Of a stretch of 35,995 bases of DNA, positions 15,325 through 23,991 are shown piece after piece. The stretch's first letter is position 1. Every line of letters starts with the position of its first letter. Source of the stretch: UBA2730 sp022793235 (GTDB taxonomy: Bacteria; Bacillota_I; Bacilli_A; RF39; UBA660). The stretch spans positions 1 to 35,995 of the forward strand of contig CATJZL010000048.1 of the NCBI GenBank assembly GCA_949745755.1. The letters run 5' to 3'. Made by a program: the position numbers and the translations under genes. Under the pieces are notes generated by a model. The model saw only the letters and a program-made list of their open reading frames with translations. It did no database searches and was not told where the DNA came from.

Positions 15325-16941
15325 ATGGAAAAAATATACATATTTGGACATAAGAAACCAGATACAGACTCAATCACAAGCTGTATCGCACTTTCTTATT
15401 TAAAAAATCAATTAGGTTTTGATACAGAACCTAGAAAATTAGGAGAAGTAAACAAAGAAACAAAATATGCTCTAGACTATTTTAATATAAAAGAGCCAGA
15501 ATATTTAAACGATGTAAAACTTCAATTAAAAGATATCGATTATCACAAAGATTTTATATTAAATGAAAACGAGTCTATTTATGATGGTTATGAGTATATG
15601 TTAAAAGAAGGACTAACAGGTATTCCTATTGTAAAAAAAGATTCCTGTTTCAGTGGATTAATTACCATGAAAGATTTAACAAGATCCTTTTTAAATAACA
15701 CCCAAAATGCTTTATATACATCATATGATAATTTAATAAAAATATTAGATGCAAAAGAAATATGCCGTTTTGATGAAGAAATATTTGGTGATTTATTAGT
15801 AGCATGTTATAAAACAGAAACATTTTTAGATAAAGTAAGTTTAGATAATAATCATGTCTTAATAACAGGAGATAGGGAAGATATCATAAAACATGCCATA
15901 GAAGGTCATGTCAAACTAATTATTTTAACAGGAAATTTAGAGATAAATGCAGAACTAATTGCTTTAGCAAAAGAGAACAAAATAAATATACTTTTAAGTT
16001 CTTATGATAGTTACCAGGTGGCGAAAATAGCACCCTTAAGCAATTATTTAAAAACAATGGTAACAAGCTACAACACAACAAACTTTGATCATACAGACTA
16101 TGTAGCAGATTTCTTAGAAATAAATGAAAAACTTCGTCATACAAATTATCCAGTAGTAGACAAAAACAATAAATGTCTAGGGCTACTTAGAATTACAGAC
16201 TTAAATAGTAAGCATCCAAAAAAGGTAATCTTAGTAGATCATAATGAAAAACTACAAAGTGCAGATGGTATAGAAGAAGCAGAAATTCTAGAGATAGTAG
16301 ATCATCACAACCTAGGAAGCATTACAACAAATCAACCAATTAATTTTAGAAATATGGCAGTAGGCTCTACTTGTACAATTGTCTATACACTTTTCAAGGA
16401 AAAAGATATTGAAATACCAAAAAATATAGCAGGAATGTTACTATCAGGAATTCTTTCTGATACATTAATACTAAAAAGTCCAACTAAAACAGAAAAAGAC
16501 GAAGAAGCAGTAGTAGAATTAAGTAAAATTGCAGAAGTAGACTATGAAAAGTATGGAATGGATTTATTAAAAGCTGGAACTTCTTTAGAAGGAATGAGTC
16601 CAGAAGATGTATTATATAATGACTACAAGTTATTTACAATAAATGACAAAAAATTTGCTATAGGACAATTCTTTACTATGAATTTTGATGATATAAAAAT
16701 AAAAATGAATGAATATATTAAAGTATTAGATGAAGTAAGTGAATCCAATAATTATGTAGCAACCCTTCTTTATGTAACAGATATAGTAAAAAATGGAAGT
16801 TATGTTTTATATAATCAAAAAGCTCAAAATATAGTAGATATTATGTATACAAAAGAAATAAAAGAAGGAGAATTTATAGAAAACTGTGTATCTCGTAAAA
16901 AGAATGTAGTACCAATTGTAATGGACGCACTAGAAAGTTAA
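15325..16941 (+). CDS. ppaC: family II (Mn-dependent) inorganic pyrophosphatase with CBS-DRTGG-CBS insert
   Basis: 538 residues. It hydrolyses pyrophosphate to two phosphates in the cytoplasm. The DHH domain shows GHKKPDTDS (His9, Asp13, Asp15), then after a regulatory insert VDHNE, VDHHNLG and GSTCTIVY; the DHHA2 domain ends with the substrate-binding SRKKN. The insert (about residues 65-300) holds two CBS halves (GLTGIPIVKKDSCFSGLIT and TNYPVVDKNNKCLGLLRI) flanking a DRTGG domain. In clostridial homologues this insert binds AMP, ADP or diadenosine polyphosphates and controls activity. RBS AGAGGGAG. The next gene starts 16 bases downstream. Confidence 0.95.
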   Translation: MEKIYIFGHKKPDTDSITSCIALSYLKNQLGFDTEPRKLGEVNKETKYALDYFNIKEPEYLNDVKLQLKDIDYHKDFILNENESIYDGYEYMLKEGLTGIPIVKKDSCFSGLITMKDLTRSFLNNTQNALYTSYDNLIKILDAKEICRFDEEIFGDLLVACYKTETFLDKVSLDNNHVLITGDREDIIKHAIEGHVKLIILTGNLEINAELIALAKENKINILLSSYDSYQVAKIAPLSNYLKTMVTSYNTTNFDHTDYVADFLEINEKLRHTNYPVVDKNNKCLGLLRITDLNSKHPKKVILVDHNEKLQSADGIEEAEILEIVDHHNLGSITTNQPINFRNMAVGSTCTIVYTLFKEKDIEIPKNIAGMLLSGILSDTLILKSPTKTEKDEEAVVELSKIAEVDYEKYGMDLLKAGTSLEGMSPEDVLYNDYKLFTINDKKFAIGQFFTMNFDDIKIKMNEYIKVLDEVSESNNYVATLLYVTDIVKNGSYVLYNQKAQNIVDIMYTKEIKEGEFIENCVSRKKNVVPIVMDALES

Positions 16942-16957
16942 GAAAAAGGAGACTTAA

Positions 16958-17797
16958 ATGAAAGAAAAACTTTTATTAGTACTCAAGGGGTTCGTTTTAG
17001 GTATTGCAAATATTATTCCAGGAGTAAGTGGAGGTACTCTTGCCATCACTTTAGGAATATATGAGGAATTAATAGGAATAGTCAGCCATTTCTTTTCAAA
17101 TATAAAGAAAAATATTCTATTTATAATTCCGATCGGAATAGGGGCAGTTCTATCTATCCTATTAGGAAGTAAAATTATAAATTATACATTAGACCATTAT
17201 AAGATTGCTACCACTTTATTTTTCATAGGACTGATTATTGGCGGAATCCCTCTAATTTATAAAAAAGTGAAAAAAGAAAAAAAAGAAGCAAAACATATAA
17301 TTACCTTTTTGATTACTTTTTTCTTTATTATCGGTCTAACTTTTCTAAAAAGTGGAGAGAACACAATAAGCCTAGAAACTATAAATATAACAATGATAAT
17401 TACATTATTTTTAGTAGGAGGGCTTGCTGCTGCTACAATGATTATACCTGGAATTAGTGGTAGTTTTGTCTTAATGCTTCTAGGATTTTATGAGCCTATA
17501 ACAGAAACAATAGCTTCTCTTACAGATTTTAGCCTATTAACACATAATATAATGATCTTAGCTCCCTTTGGAATAGGGATTGGAATAGGCATAATTTTAA
17601 TTGCAAAAATAATAGAATACCTTCTAAAAAAACACGAAGAATTCACTTATTATGCTATATTAGGATTTATCTTTTCCTCTATTATATCACTAATTATGAG
17701 TTTTTCTGGTATGACAACAAATCTTATAGAAATTATAATAGGTGCTGTGCTTTTTATAGTTGGAAGCATAATAGGATATAAGTTAGGAGGAGAATGA
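16958..17797 (+). CDS. DUF368 (PopT-type) undecaprenyl-phosphate translocase
   Basis: 279 residues, polytopic. Two inverted-repeat motifs typical of DUF368 are visible: GIANIIPGVSGGTLAITLG near the N-terminus and MIIPGISGSFVLMLLGFYEP in the middle. Members of this family (PopT) and DedA proteins (UptA) were shown to return undecaprenyl phosphate across the membrane for reuse in cell-wall synthesis. The uppP gene follows after 1 base, with its RBS (GGAGGAG) inside the end of this gene, so the two are translationally linked and serve the same lipid-carrier cycle. RBS AAAGGAG. Confidence 0.88.
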   Translation: MKEKLLLVLKGFVLGIANIIPGVSGGTLAITLGIYEELIGIVSHFFSNIKKNILFIIPIGIGAVLSILLGSKIINYTLDHYKIATTLFFIGLIIGGIPLIYKKVKKEKKEAKHIITFLITFFFIIGLTFLKSGENTISLETINITMIITLFLVGGLAAATMIIPGISGSFVLMLLGFYEPITETIASLTDFSLLTHNIMILAPFGIGIGIGIILIAKIIEYLLKKHEEFTYYAILGFIFSSIISLIMSFSGMTTNLIEIIIGAVLFIVGSIIGYKLGGE

Positions 17798-17798
17798 T

Positions 17799-18614
17799 AT
17801 GCATACATTATCAATTGTCATTTTAGGCATAATACAAGGAATAGCAGAATTTTTACCAATCTCATCTAGTGCACATTTAATTATTTTTAGAGATATTTTT
17901 GGAATAGGCAAGTTTATGAATGAGAATATGGCACTTACTTTTGATATTAGTCTTCACCTAGGAACACTTTTAGCTATTCTTCTATTCTTTTTTAAAGATT
18001 TCTTTACTATGTTAAAAGATGGATTTACAAAAGGTATAAAAACAGAAGAGGGAAGACTCTTATGGTATATTGCTGCTGCAACCATACCAGCAGGAATAGT
18101 AGGAGTATTATTTGAAGACATTATAGAAAACTTTGTAAGAACAAATTACATACTAATAGCAATAGCACTCATCAGTATGGGAGTATTTATCTATTTAGCA
18201 GATAAAAATAGCAAAAATAAAAAGAATGTATTTGAAATCAATTTGAAAAATGCCATTATCATTGGTTGTAGTCAAGTTTTTGCCCTTATTCCAGGATTTT
18301 CAAGAAGTGGAACAACTATTGCAAGTGCCAGATTATTAGGCATAAAAAGAGAGGATGCTGCAAAATTTTCTTTCTTTTTATCAGCACCAGTCGTAGCAGG
18401 AGCTGTATTTCTAAAACTATTAAATAAGACCACATGGACTCTAATCCTAAATAATATAGGTATATTTCTAATAGGAATACTAGCAAGTTTTATTACAGGA
18501 TTAATTTGCATTCGACTTCTACTAAAATATTTAGACAAACATGATTTTAAAGCTTTCATGATTTATAGAATCATACTAGCAATTATAGTTATAATCACAA
18601 TATTCATAAAATAA
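17799..18614 (+). CDS. uppP: undecaprenyl-diphosphatase UppP (BacA)
   Basis: 271 residues. It dephosphorylates undecaprenyl pyrophosphate to the monophosphate on the outer face of the membrane, recycling the lipid carrier of peptidoglycan synthesis. The two signature motifs are present: GIAEFLPISSSAHL (with the catalytic Glu and Ser) near the N-terminus, and ALIPGFSRSGTTIASARLLG in the second half. Length matches the family. Loss or excess of this enzyme changes bacitracin sensitivity. It lies one base after the DUF368 flippase, so dephosphorylation and inward flipping are encoded together. Confidence 0.97.
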   Translation: MHTLSIVILGIIQGIAEFLPISSSAHLIIFRDIFGIGKFMNENMALTFDISLHLGTLLAILLFFFKDFFTMLKDGFTKGIKTEEGRLLWYIAAATIPAGIVGVLFEDIIENFVRTNYILIAIALISMGVFIYLADKNSKNKKNVFEINLKNAIIIGCSQVFALIPGFSRSGTTIASARLLGIKREDAAKFSFFLSAPVVAGAVFLKLLNKTTWTLILNNIGIFLIGILASFITGLICIRLLLKYLDKHDFKAFMIYRIILAIIVIITIFIK

Positions 18615-18631
18615 TTAAAAAGAGGTAGTAT

Positions 18632-19387
18632 ATGAATAAAGAACTAAGTAGTTTAATTTTAACAGGGACAATTGGCTTATTTTCACTAATTGGTATTGCA
18701 ATAAATGGCTTTTTTGGATCAAAAAATAGAAAGAAAATAGTAGATTTCATTTATGGAGCACTATTTTCCGTGATAACGATGATTACATTAATTTACTTAA
18801 TGCCTGAAATTTATAATTGTTTAGGATTCAAACAATTATATTTATCCTTTATTTTCTTAGGAGTAGGATATATAACAATGAAGGTAGTAAGTAAATACTA
18901 TGATTTACCAAAAAAGGAAAAAAGAACAAAGAAAGAAATGATAAAAACAGATAACTATATTGCAACTATGCTTCTTCTAGTTTTCGCATTTTATAATTTA
19001 ATAGTAGGCTTAGAAATTTACAGTACAATATTAGCCAATATGGAAAAGGGGATACAGCAAGTAATAATTACAAGTTTTAAAAATAGTTTTATCGGTTTTC
19101 TTTTCTTTTATCTATTAAATCAAGAAAATATCTCTAAAACAAAAAAAAGAATTGCCATTCTATCCTTTACATTTACACCTTTAATAGGAAATATATTCAT
19201 GCTATGCATAAATAAAACTAGTAATGCCACCATATTAGGATGTTCTTTTTCCCTAATAGTAGGAATGTTCCTTTTTATACTTGTAACAGAAATAATTGCT
19301 AATATTAAGAAAAGTAAAAATAAAAAAAGTGCCATTTTAGGACTTGTTATAGGTACAATATGGATTGCAATAAGCTATATATTATAA
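18632..19387 (+). CDS. ZIP-like membrane protein lacking the canonical metal-site residues
   Basis: 251 residues, about seven hydrophobic helices. The plan resembles ZIP metal transporters: a helix ending TLIYLMPEIYN, a Lys-rich cytoplasmic loop (about 90-105), then a helix AFYNLIVGLEI where ZIPs have A-L-H-N-x-P-E-G, a helix SFTFTPLIGNIFM, and a last helix GMFLFILVTEII. The His and Glu of the transport site are Tyr and Val here, so metal transport by the usual mechanism is unlikely. The ZIP relation is inferred from pattern only; it could be an unrelated membrane protein. It starts 17 bases after uppP with AGAGGTAG, probably the last gene of the ppaC-DUF368-uppP transcript. Confidence 0.55.
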   Translation: MNKELSSLILTGTIGLFSLIGIAINGFFGSKNRKKIVDFIYGALFSVITMITLIYLMPEIYNCLGFKQLYLSFIFLGVGYITMKVVSKYYDLPKKEKRTKKEMIKTDNYIATMLLLVFAFYNLIVGLEIYSTILANMEKGIQQVIITSFKNSFIGFLFFYLLNQENISKTKKRIAILSFTFTPLIGNIFMLCINKTSNATILGCSFSLIVGMFLFILVTEIIANIKKSKNKKSAILGLVIGTIWIAISYIL

Positions 19388-19420
19388 AAAATAATGCTTT
19401 GAACTTAGCATTATTTTTTA
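19388..19420. terminator. bidirectional terminator shared by convergent genes
   Basis: ATAATGC (19391-19397) and GCATTAT (19408-19414) pair, with A-run left and TTTTTT right. The stem overlaps the stop codon of the minus-strand cyclophilin gene. Confidence 0.8.
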
Positions 19421-20022
19421 TCTTCTACATATGTAATACTTTCTATTGTAGGCTGATCCTCTCTAGAAATTGTTCCATTATCATCAGTAGGCTTTGCCTC
19501 ATCGCATATTTTATCAACAATATCCATACCATTTGTTACTTTCCCAAAACCTGCATATTTACCATCTAGAAAAGTACTATCTTCATGAACAATAAAAAAT
19601 TGACTACTAGCACTATCAAAATCCTGACTACGAGCCATAGAAATTACACCACGTACATGAGATAAAGTATTTGAAATACCATTAGCAGAAAATTCTCCTT
19701 TTATTGTCTCCTCAGATCCACCCATTCCAGTGCCTTCAGGATCCCCTCCTTGCATCATAAATCCCTTCATAATTCTATGAAAAGTAAGACCATCATAAAA
19801 ACCATCTTTTACTAAATGAATAAAATTAGTAACAGTAATAGGAGCTATATCCGCATCAAGCTCTAATTCAATAGTCCCATAATCTTTAACATGAATTTCA
19901 ACATTATGCTTTCCATTTAGCATATTTTTCTTTTCCTCCTCCTTATCCTTTTCACAACCACTTATAAATAATATAAGAATTGCCAAAACAACTAAAATAA
20001 TTTTCCTTTGCTTTTTGATCAT
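19411..20022 (-). CDS. lipoprotein cyclophilin-type peptidyl-prolyl isomerase
   Basis: 203 residues. The N-terminus is a lipoprotein signal (MIKKQRKIILVVLAILILFI then SGC) with lipidation at Cys, so the enzyme is anchored outside the cell. The cyclophilin core shows GLTFHRIMKGFMMQGGDPEGTG, GVISMARSQDFDSASSQFFI, LDGKYAGFGKV; the catalytic Arg (FHR), the QFFI motif and the binding residues are present, although the Trp that gives cyclosporin affinity is absent, as in many bacterial forms. It catalyses cis-trans isomerisation of prolyl bonds and probably assists folding of secreted proteins. The Met at 20022 is chosen for its RBS (AAAGGAAAG) and signal peptide; the frame to 20085 has a non-signal-like extension. 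Confidence 0.92.
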   Translation of the reverse strand: MIKKQRKIILVVLAILILFISGCEKDKEEEKKNMLNGKHNVEIHVKDYGTIELELDADIAPITVTNFIHLVKDGFYDGLTFHRIMKGFMMQGGDPEGTGMGGSEETIKGEFSANGISNTLSHVRGVISMARSQDFDSASSQFFIVHEDSTFLDGKYAGFGKVTNGMDIVDKICDEAKPTDDNGTISREDQPTIESITYVEDKK

Positions 20023-20055
20023 ATATCTTTCCTTTCTATTAATGAATACAAACCT

Positions 20056-20085
20056 ATTGTAACATAAAAGACAGTAACAATGCAA
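20056..20085 (-). promoter_or_regulatory. promoter of the cyclophilin gene
   Basis: On the minus strand TTGCAT (20080-20085), 18-base spacer, TACAAT (20056-20061), about 33 bases before the start. Confidence 0.45.
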
Positions 20086-20163
20086 AATGATAAATGAAAA
20101 AATACTTGCAATTTTAGGCGAATTATGATAGAATATACTCGAAAATAAATAAGGGATGGTTGA

Positions 20164-20286
20164 ATGAATAAAAAAGGAAAAACAAAGATATTTTAAAGAA
20201 ATGGCGAAAAAAACACAGAAAGTGCATTTATACTACATAAGATGCCTGTACAAAAAGTATCGTATATTGAAAAGATAAAAGAATAA
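20164..20286 (+). pseudogene. possible small ORF broken by one stop codon
   Basis: An ATG preceded by AAGGGATGG reads MNKKGKTKIF, meets TAA at 20194-20196, and continues in the same frame as RNGEKNTESAFILHKMPVQK to VSYIEKIKE and TAA 20284-20286. With one base changed this would be a 40-residue basic protein. It fills the only unexplained stretch between the cyclophilin and the 732-residue gene. No family is recognised; chance is possible. Confidence 0.25.
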
Positions 20287-20308
20287 AAAAATTAAAAGGG
20301 GTGTAAAA

Positions 20309-22507
20309 ATGTTGAATGAAAAATTAATAAATGATGAATTTTTAAATAAAATAAAATTAAAATTTAATGAGGAAGATATAAATCTACAACAAGAATACTT
20401 TAAAATACTAGATAAGTTGATAGATGCAATTATAATATTAAAATATGAAGATAAAAAAACACGATTATTTGAATTTAACTTTGTAAATGAAATTAATGAT
20501 TTCCTACTATACAACTTTGATCAAATAAATGATTCAAATAGAGGAAAAATTTTAGAATCAGTGATAAAAAGATTTAATTCATTAGAGAAAAATATTGCAA
20601 CAACAGCAATATTAACTGTATACAAAATCTATTTAGAAAACAATCAAACCTTACCTCAAGAACATACAATTAAAATATATAATTATATATTAAATGAGCA
20701 GCAAAATGCTTACTTTTCAGCAGAAAAAGAGAAAATAACAAAAGTTTTAAAAAAATATTTTCCTCTTTCTAAGAAGAAAGAAAAAGTATTATCTTTTGCT
20801 GCCAAAAGAGAAACAATAATAAAAAAGATGCAAAAAGAAAAATACGATGAAATAGGTTTTAGTATTGAAACTCTAAAAAATACACTTGAAAAAATGCACC
20901 AATTAATAGATGACCAACCACCATTAAATATATTGACAAAAGAAGAGAAAAATCAGTGTGATGAACTATTTTTAAAGGGGCAACTAGATGAAGAAATCCT
21001 AAAGCAAATTTGCCCATTTATAAGTAAAAAACAAGTAAAAAAAATATTAGCCAAATATAATAAACTGCTACTAGATTATGCTGAACAAATAAATATTGAA
21101 TATAAAATAAATCCTAGATTAATCGAATTCAATTATAATCACTTAAATATAATAAGTGATGAAAAATATGAACATGCTTTTAAACGATTAGATAAAGCTT
21201 TAAAATTAGAAGAAAAACAATACATATCAGAGCACAAAGATGAATTACAAGATATTTTAAAATTATTATCTTTTACAAGATTACAGGACTTAGAATACTA
21301 TTTTAACATTAATATATTTAAATCACTTCTTCTAAACTATCCTGTGATAAAAAACCATTTAATGTGTAAAAATAAAAATACAAAAGAAATAGACTTTAAT
21401 TATCTTCTAAATCACTTAAAAGAAGTAATACGTCTTGCAAAAATTTATCATCAAACAGACGAAGTAGCCACATCAATATTGGGAGAAGAAACAATAGAGA
21501 AAATAATTTTAAATAACCAAAGAACAAGCTGTAAACCTTATGATTATGTTGAAGTATACAAAAAAATATTAGAAAGAACCTACACACAAGTACCACCCAT
21601 ATCTTTTTATTACAGAATGAAGGGAAATGTATATAAGATAGAAAGTGGTAACAATTATGATTTAGAACGTCTATTAATAGGAAAAAATTGCTATAATAGC
21701 TGTCTTAGCCCTGAAGGTTCAGGAGAAAAAGCTTATATGGAATGTCTAACAAAAAATAGTGGAGATGTAATCATAATAAGAAATGCAAAAACAAATGAAT
21801 TTCGTGCTCGTTGTCTAGTATTTAGAAGAGGGAACACACTTGTTTTGGCAAATATTTTAGATAATAAAAAAAGAAACCATAAATTTTATAATCAAGACTT
21901 CTTATATATACTTGGAAACCTATTTTTACAAAGTGCCCAAAGGATGGGAGATAATTTAGAATATGTACTAATAAACGATCCATCTTCTAAAAAAGAAAAC
22001 AATTATGTAAATCTAGATGATAAGAATTTCTATATAGCAAACAATTGCATTCGTATAAAAAATAAAGCATTACAAGCTACAATACCTCACTGTGATGTAG
22101 AAGAAGATTTTCTACTGATTGGAACCACTAAAAATGGAATAAAAATAAATCCAAAAGCTAGTAATACAATAGTATATTCTACACCAAGAAAGACCCCTGT
22201 AAAGAAAAGAAAAGACTACATAGAAGATATTAAAAAAATAAAGGCCATACAAATTGCATACTCTAAAGAGCAAGACCAATTAAGAAAAGATTTAAATAAA
22301 ATAAATAAGAATTATAAAGCAGTTTATGTAGGACAAGATTTTTATATAGCAGTAGATGAAAATCATAATATAGAAAGTGTAAAATTACCTGTAGAAGATG
22401 AAAGACAGAAGCAAGAAATAGATGAATGTTTAAATGATTTAGTAACAATAGAAATGAATACACAAATAAATTCACTTCAAGAAAAAAAGGTCTTTGCAAA
22501 GAAATAA
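20309..22507 (+). CDS. large orphan cytoplasmic protein, function unknown
   Basis: 732 residues without signal peptide or membrane helices. Residues 1-450 are almost all alpha-helical, Lys/Glu/Leu/Ile-rich, with coiled-coil or HEAT-like character. A distinct segment near 455-560 contains GKNCYNSCLSPEGSGEKAYM, CLTKNSGDVIIIRNAKTNEF and FRRGNTLVLANIL, a Cys-containing beta-rich region that looks like the functional core. A basic linker (TPRKTPVKKRKDY) and another helical tail follow. I recognise no family; phage or mobile-element proteins sometimes have this build. RBS AAGGGGTG supports the start. There is no terminator before frr, whose promoter lies inside the end of this gene. Confidence 0.85.
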   Translation: MLNEKLINDEFLNKIKLKFNEEDINLQQEYFKILDKLIDAIIILKYEDKKTRLFEFNFVNEINDFLLYNFDQINDSNRGKILESVIKRFNSLEKNIATTAILTVYKIYLENNQTLPQEHTIKIYNYILNEQQNAYFSAEKEKITKVLKKYFPLSKKKEKVLSFAAKRETIIKKMQKEKYDEIGFSIETLKNTLEKMHQLIDDQPPLNILTKEEKNQCDELFLKGQLDEEILKQICPFISKKQVKKILAKYNKLLLDYAEQINIEYKINPRLIEFNYNHLNIISDEKYEHAFKRLDKALKLEEKQYISEHKDELQDILKLLSFTRLQDLEYYFNINIFKSLLLNYPVIKNHLMCKNKNTKEIDFNYLLNHLKEVIRLAKIYHQTDEVATSILGEETIEKIILNNQRTSCKPYDYVEVYKKILERTYTQVPPISFYYRMKGNVYKIESGNNYDLERLLIGKNCYNSCLSPEGSGEKAYMECLTKNSGDVIIIRNAKTNEFRARCLVFRRGNTLVLANILDNKKRNHKFYNQDFLYILGNLFLQSAQRMGDNLEYVLINDPSSKKENNYVNLDDKNFYIANNCIRIKNKALQATIPHCDVEEDFLLIGTTKNGIKINPKASNTIVYSTPRKTPVKKRKDYIEDIKKIKAIQIAYSKEQDQLRKDLNKINKNYKAVYVGQDFYIAVDENHNIESVKLPVEDERQKQEIDECLNDLVTIEMNTQINSLQEKKVFAKK

Positions 22508-22521
22508 GTTTGTATTATAAT
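22493..22521 (+). promoter_or_regulatory. promoter of frr
   Basis: TTTGCA (22493-22498), 17-base spacer, TATAAT (22516-22521). The -35 lies within the last codons of the upstream orphan gene. Confidence 0.65.
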
Positions 22522-22540
22522 AATCATAAGGAGTGAAAAA

Positions 22541-23083
22541 ATGGATTTTGATATAAAAAACATAGAAGAAAAATTAGATAAATCAATGGAAAGTCTAGAA
22601 AAAAAATTCACAACAGTAAGAACAGGTAGGGCAAATCCTTCAAGTCTGGATATAGTAAAAGTAGAGTATTATGGAAGCTTAACCCCATTAAATCAGTTAG
22701 CAACTATTTCTGTACCAGAAGGAAACCAATTGCTAATTAAGCCATTTGATAAAGGTAGTTTGGCAGAAATTGAAAAAGCTATCATAGCAGCAAACTTAGG
22801 ATACAATCCAACAAATGATGGAGAAAATATTAGAATAATTATACCAGCACTTACAGAAGAAAGAAGAAAAGAATTAATAAAACAGGTGAAGTCTCTTGCA
22901 GAAGAAGCAAAAATAAGTGTTAGAAATATCAGACATGATGCGATAGAAAATTTAGAAAAAAGTGAAATAAGTGAAGATGAAGAAAAGAATCTAGAAAAAG
23001 AAATTCAAGATTTAGTAAATAAATACAATAAAAAGATAGAAGATAGATTTAAAGAAAAAGAAAAGGAATTAATGACAGTATAA
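22541..23083 (+). CDS. frr: ribosome recycling factor
   Basis: 180 residues, close to the usual 185. With EF-G it splits post-termination ribosomes. The family signature is complete: TVRTGRANPSSLDIVKVEYYG, TPLNQLATISVPE, IKPFDKGSLAEIEKAI, NPTNDGENIRIIIPALTEER and VRNIRHDAIENLEK; the first and last parts form the three-helix bundle and the centre is the small beta domain. In many bacteria frr follows pyrH; here it has its own promoter and stands between an orphan gene and the Phe T-box. RBS AAGGAGTG. Confidence 0.97.
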   Translation: MDFDIKNIEEKLDKSMESLEKKFTTVRTGRANPSSLDIVKVEYYGSLTPLNQLATISVPEGNQLLIKPFDKGSLAEIEKAIIAANLGYNPTNDGENIRIIIPALTEERRKELIKQVKSLAEEAKISVRNIRHDAIENLEKSEISEDEEKNLEKEIQDLVNKYNKKIEDRFKEKEKELMTV

Positions 23084-23140
23084 CAGTTTTATAATAAAAA
23101 AAGAAAATCGACAAAGATTAAGAAGTAGTAATAAATTTAA

Positions 23141-23318
23141 TTTTTCAAAGAGAGCTTGTGGTCGGTGGAAACAAGTAAAAATAGTTTATGAATTCGTCTT
23201 AGGAGTCCTTATTAATAGTAAGCGTAATCTTGCGTTAAAAGATAAAGTGTATAGTAAAAACTATAAAGTAAAGTGGTACCACGGGAAAAACTCGCCTTTA
23301 CATTTATAGTTTTTTTAG
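23141..23318 (+). ncRNA. tRNA-Phe T-box leader with terminator/antiterminator
   Basis: Stem I features are clear: AGAGAGC, then GGTGGAAACAAG, then a specifier loop with GAATTC whose codon TTC (23193-23195) matches Phe. The T-box core AAGTGGTACCACGGG (23270-23285) carries UGGU for pairing with an ACCA tRNA end, consistent with the A73 of tRNA-Phe. A strong terminator pairs 23257-23273 with 23296-23313 and ends in a T-run; the T-box sequence lies within it and would form the antiterminator when uncharged tRNA-Phe binds. A TATAAT at 23090-23095 may be its -10. It controls the downstream HAD-pheS-pheT operon. Confidence 0.95.
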
Positions 23319-23334
23319 TTGTTAGGAGAAAATC

Positions 23335-23973
23335 ATGAATACAATAAATAGATTTATATTAGATTTAGATGGAACATTATGGGAACAAGACTTTGAAGAA
23401 GAAAATAAATTTTTTAAAAGAGCGCTAACAGAGAAAGAATACAAGAAATTTATTCCCCTAAAAGGAAAGATATTTACCAAATATGAGAAAGAAAACAAAA
23501 GGTACGATATAAAAAAATTAAGTAAGTTTTTACAAAAAGAAACAGGTATTTCCTTCACAGAAGAAATCCTACAGAACTGGCTTGAATTCAATGGAGCAAG
23601 TAAAACAGTCCTAAACGAAGGAGCTATGGAACTTTTAGAATATTTGAAAGAAAAGAAGAAAAGTATAGTAGCTTTATCAAATAGATTTCAAATTGAACAA
23701 GAAAAAAGATTAGAAAACTTAGGAATCTTACATTATTTTGATGTAATATATGGAGGAGATACTTATATAAAACCGAATATAGAAAGTTATATAAATGCTT
23801 CAGGAATGTATCCACTAGAGCAATGTGTGGTAATAGGAGATAACCTAATAAAAGATGTTTTAACTCCCAGAGCACTTGGAATGGATGCAGTCTATTACAA
23901 TAAAAATTTGATAGGAGAATCAAATATTGATAAAACAGTAAAAACACTAACCAAAATAAAAGAATTCTATTAA
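23335..23973 (+). CDS. HAD-superfamily hydrolase inside the Phe T-box operon
   Basis: 212 residues. The four HAD motifs are visible: motif I LDLDGTLW (nucleophile Asp and acid/base Asp near residue 10-12), motif II ALSNRF, motif III Lys in IKPN and motif IV VVIGDNLIKDVL. An alpha-helical cap lies between motif I and II (about 20-90). The build suggests a small-molecule phosphatase of the phosphoglycolate phosphatase type; the substrate cannot be deduced. It begins 17 bases after the T-box terminator (RBS TTAGGAG) and ends 18 bases before pheS, so it is the first gene read when tRNA-Phe is uncharged. Confidence 0.88.
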   Translation: MNTINRFILDLDGTLWEQDFEEENKFFKRALTEKEYKKFIPLKGKIFTKYEKENKRYDIKKLSKFLQKETGISFTEEILQNWLEFNGASKTVLNEGAMELLEYLKEKKKSIVALSNRFQIEQEKRLENLGILHYFDVIYGGDTYIKPNIESYINASGMYPLEQCVVIGDNLIKDVLTPRALGMDAVYYNKNLIGESNIDKTVKTLTKIKEFY

Positions 23974-23991
23974 GAAAATGAGGAGAACAAT

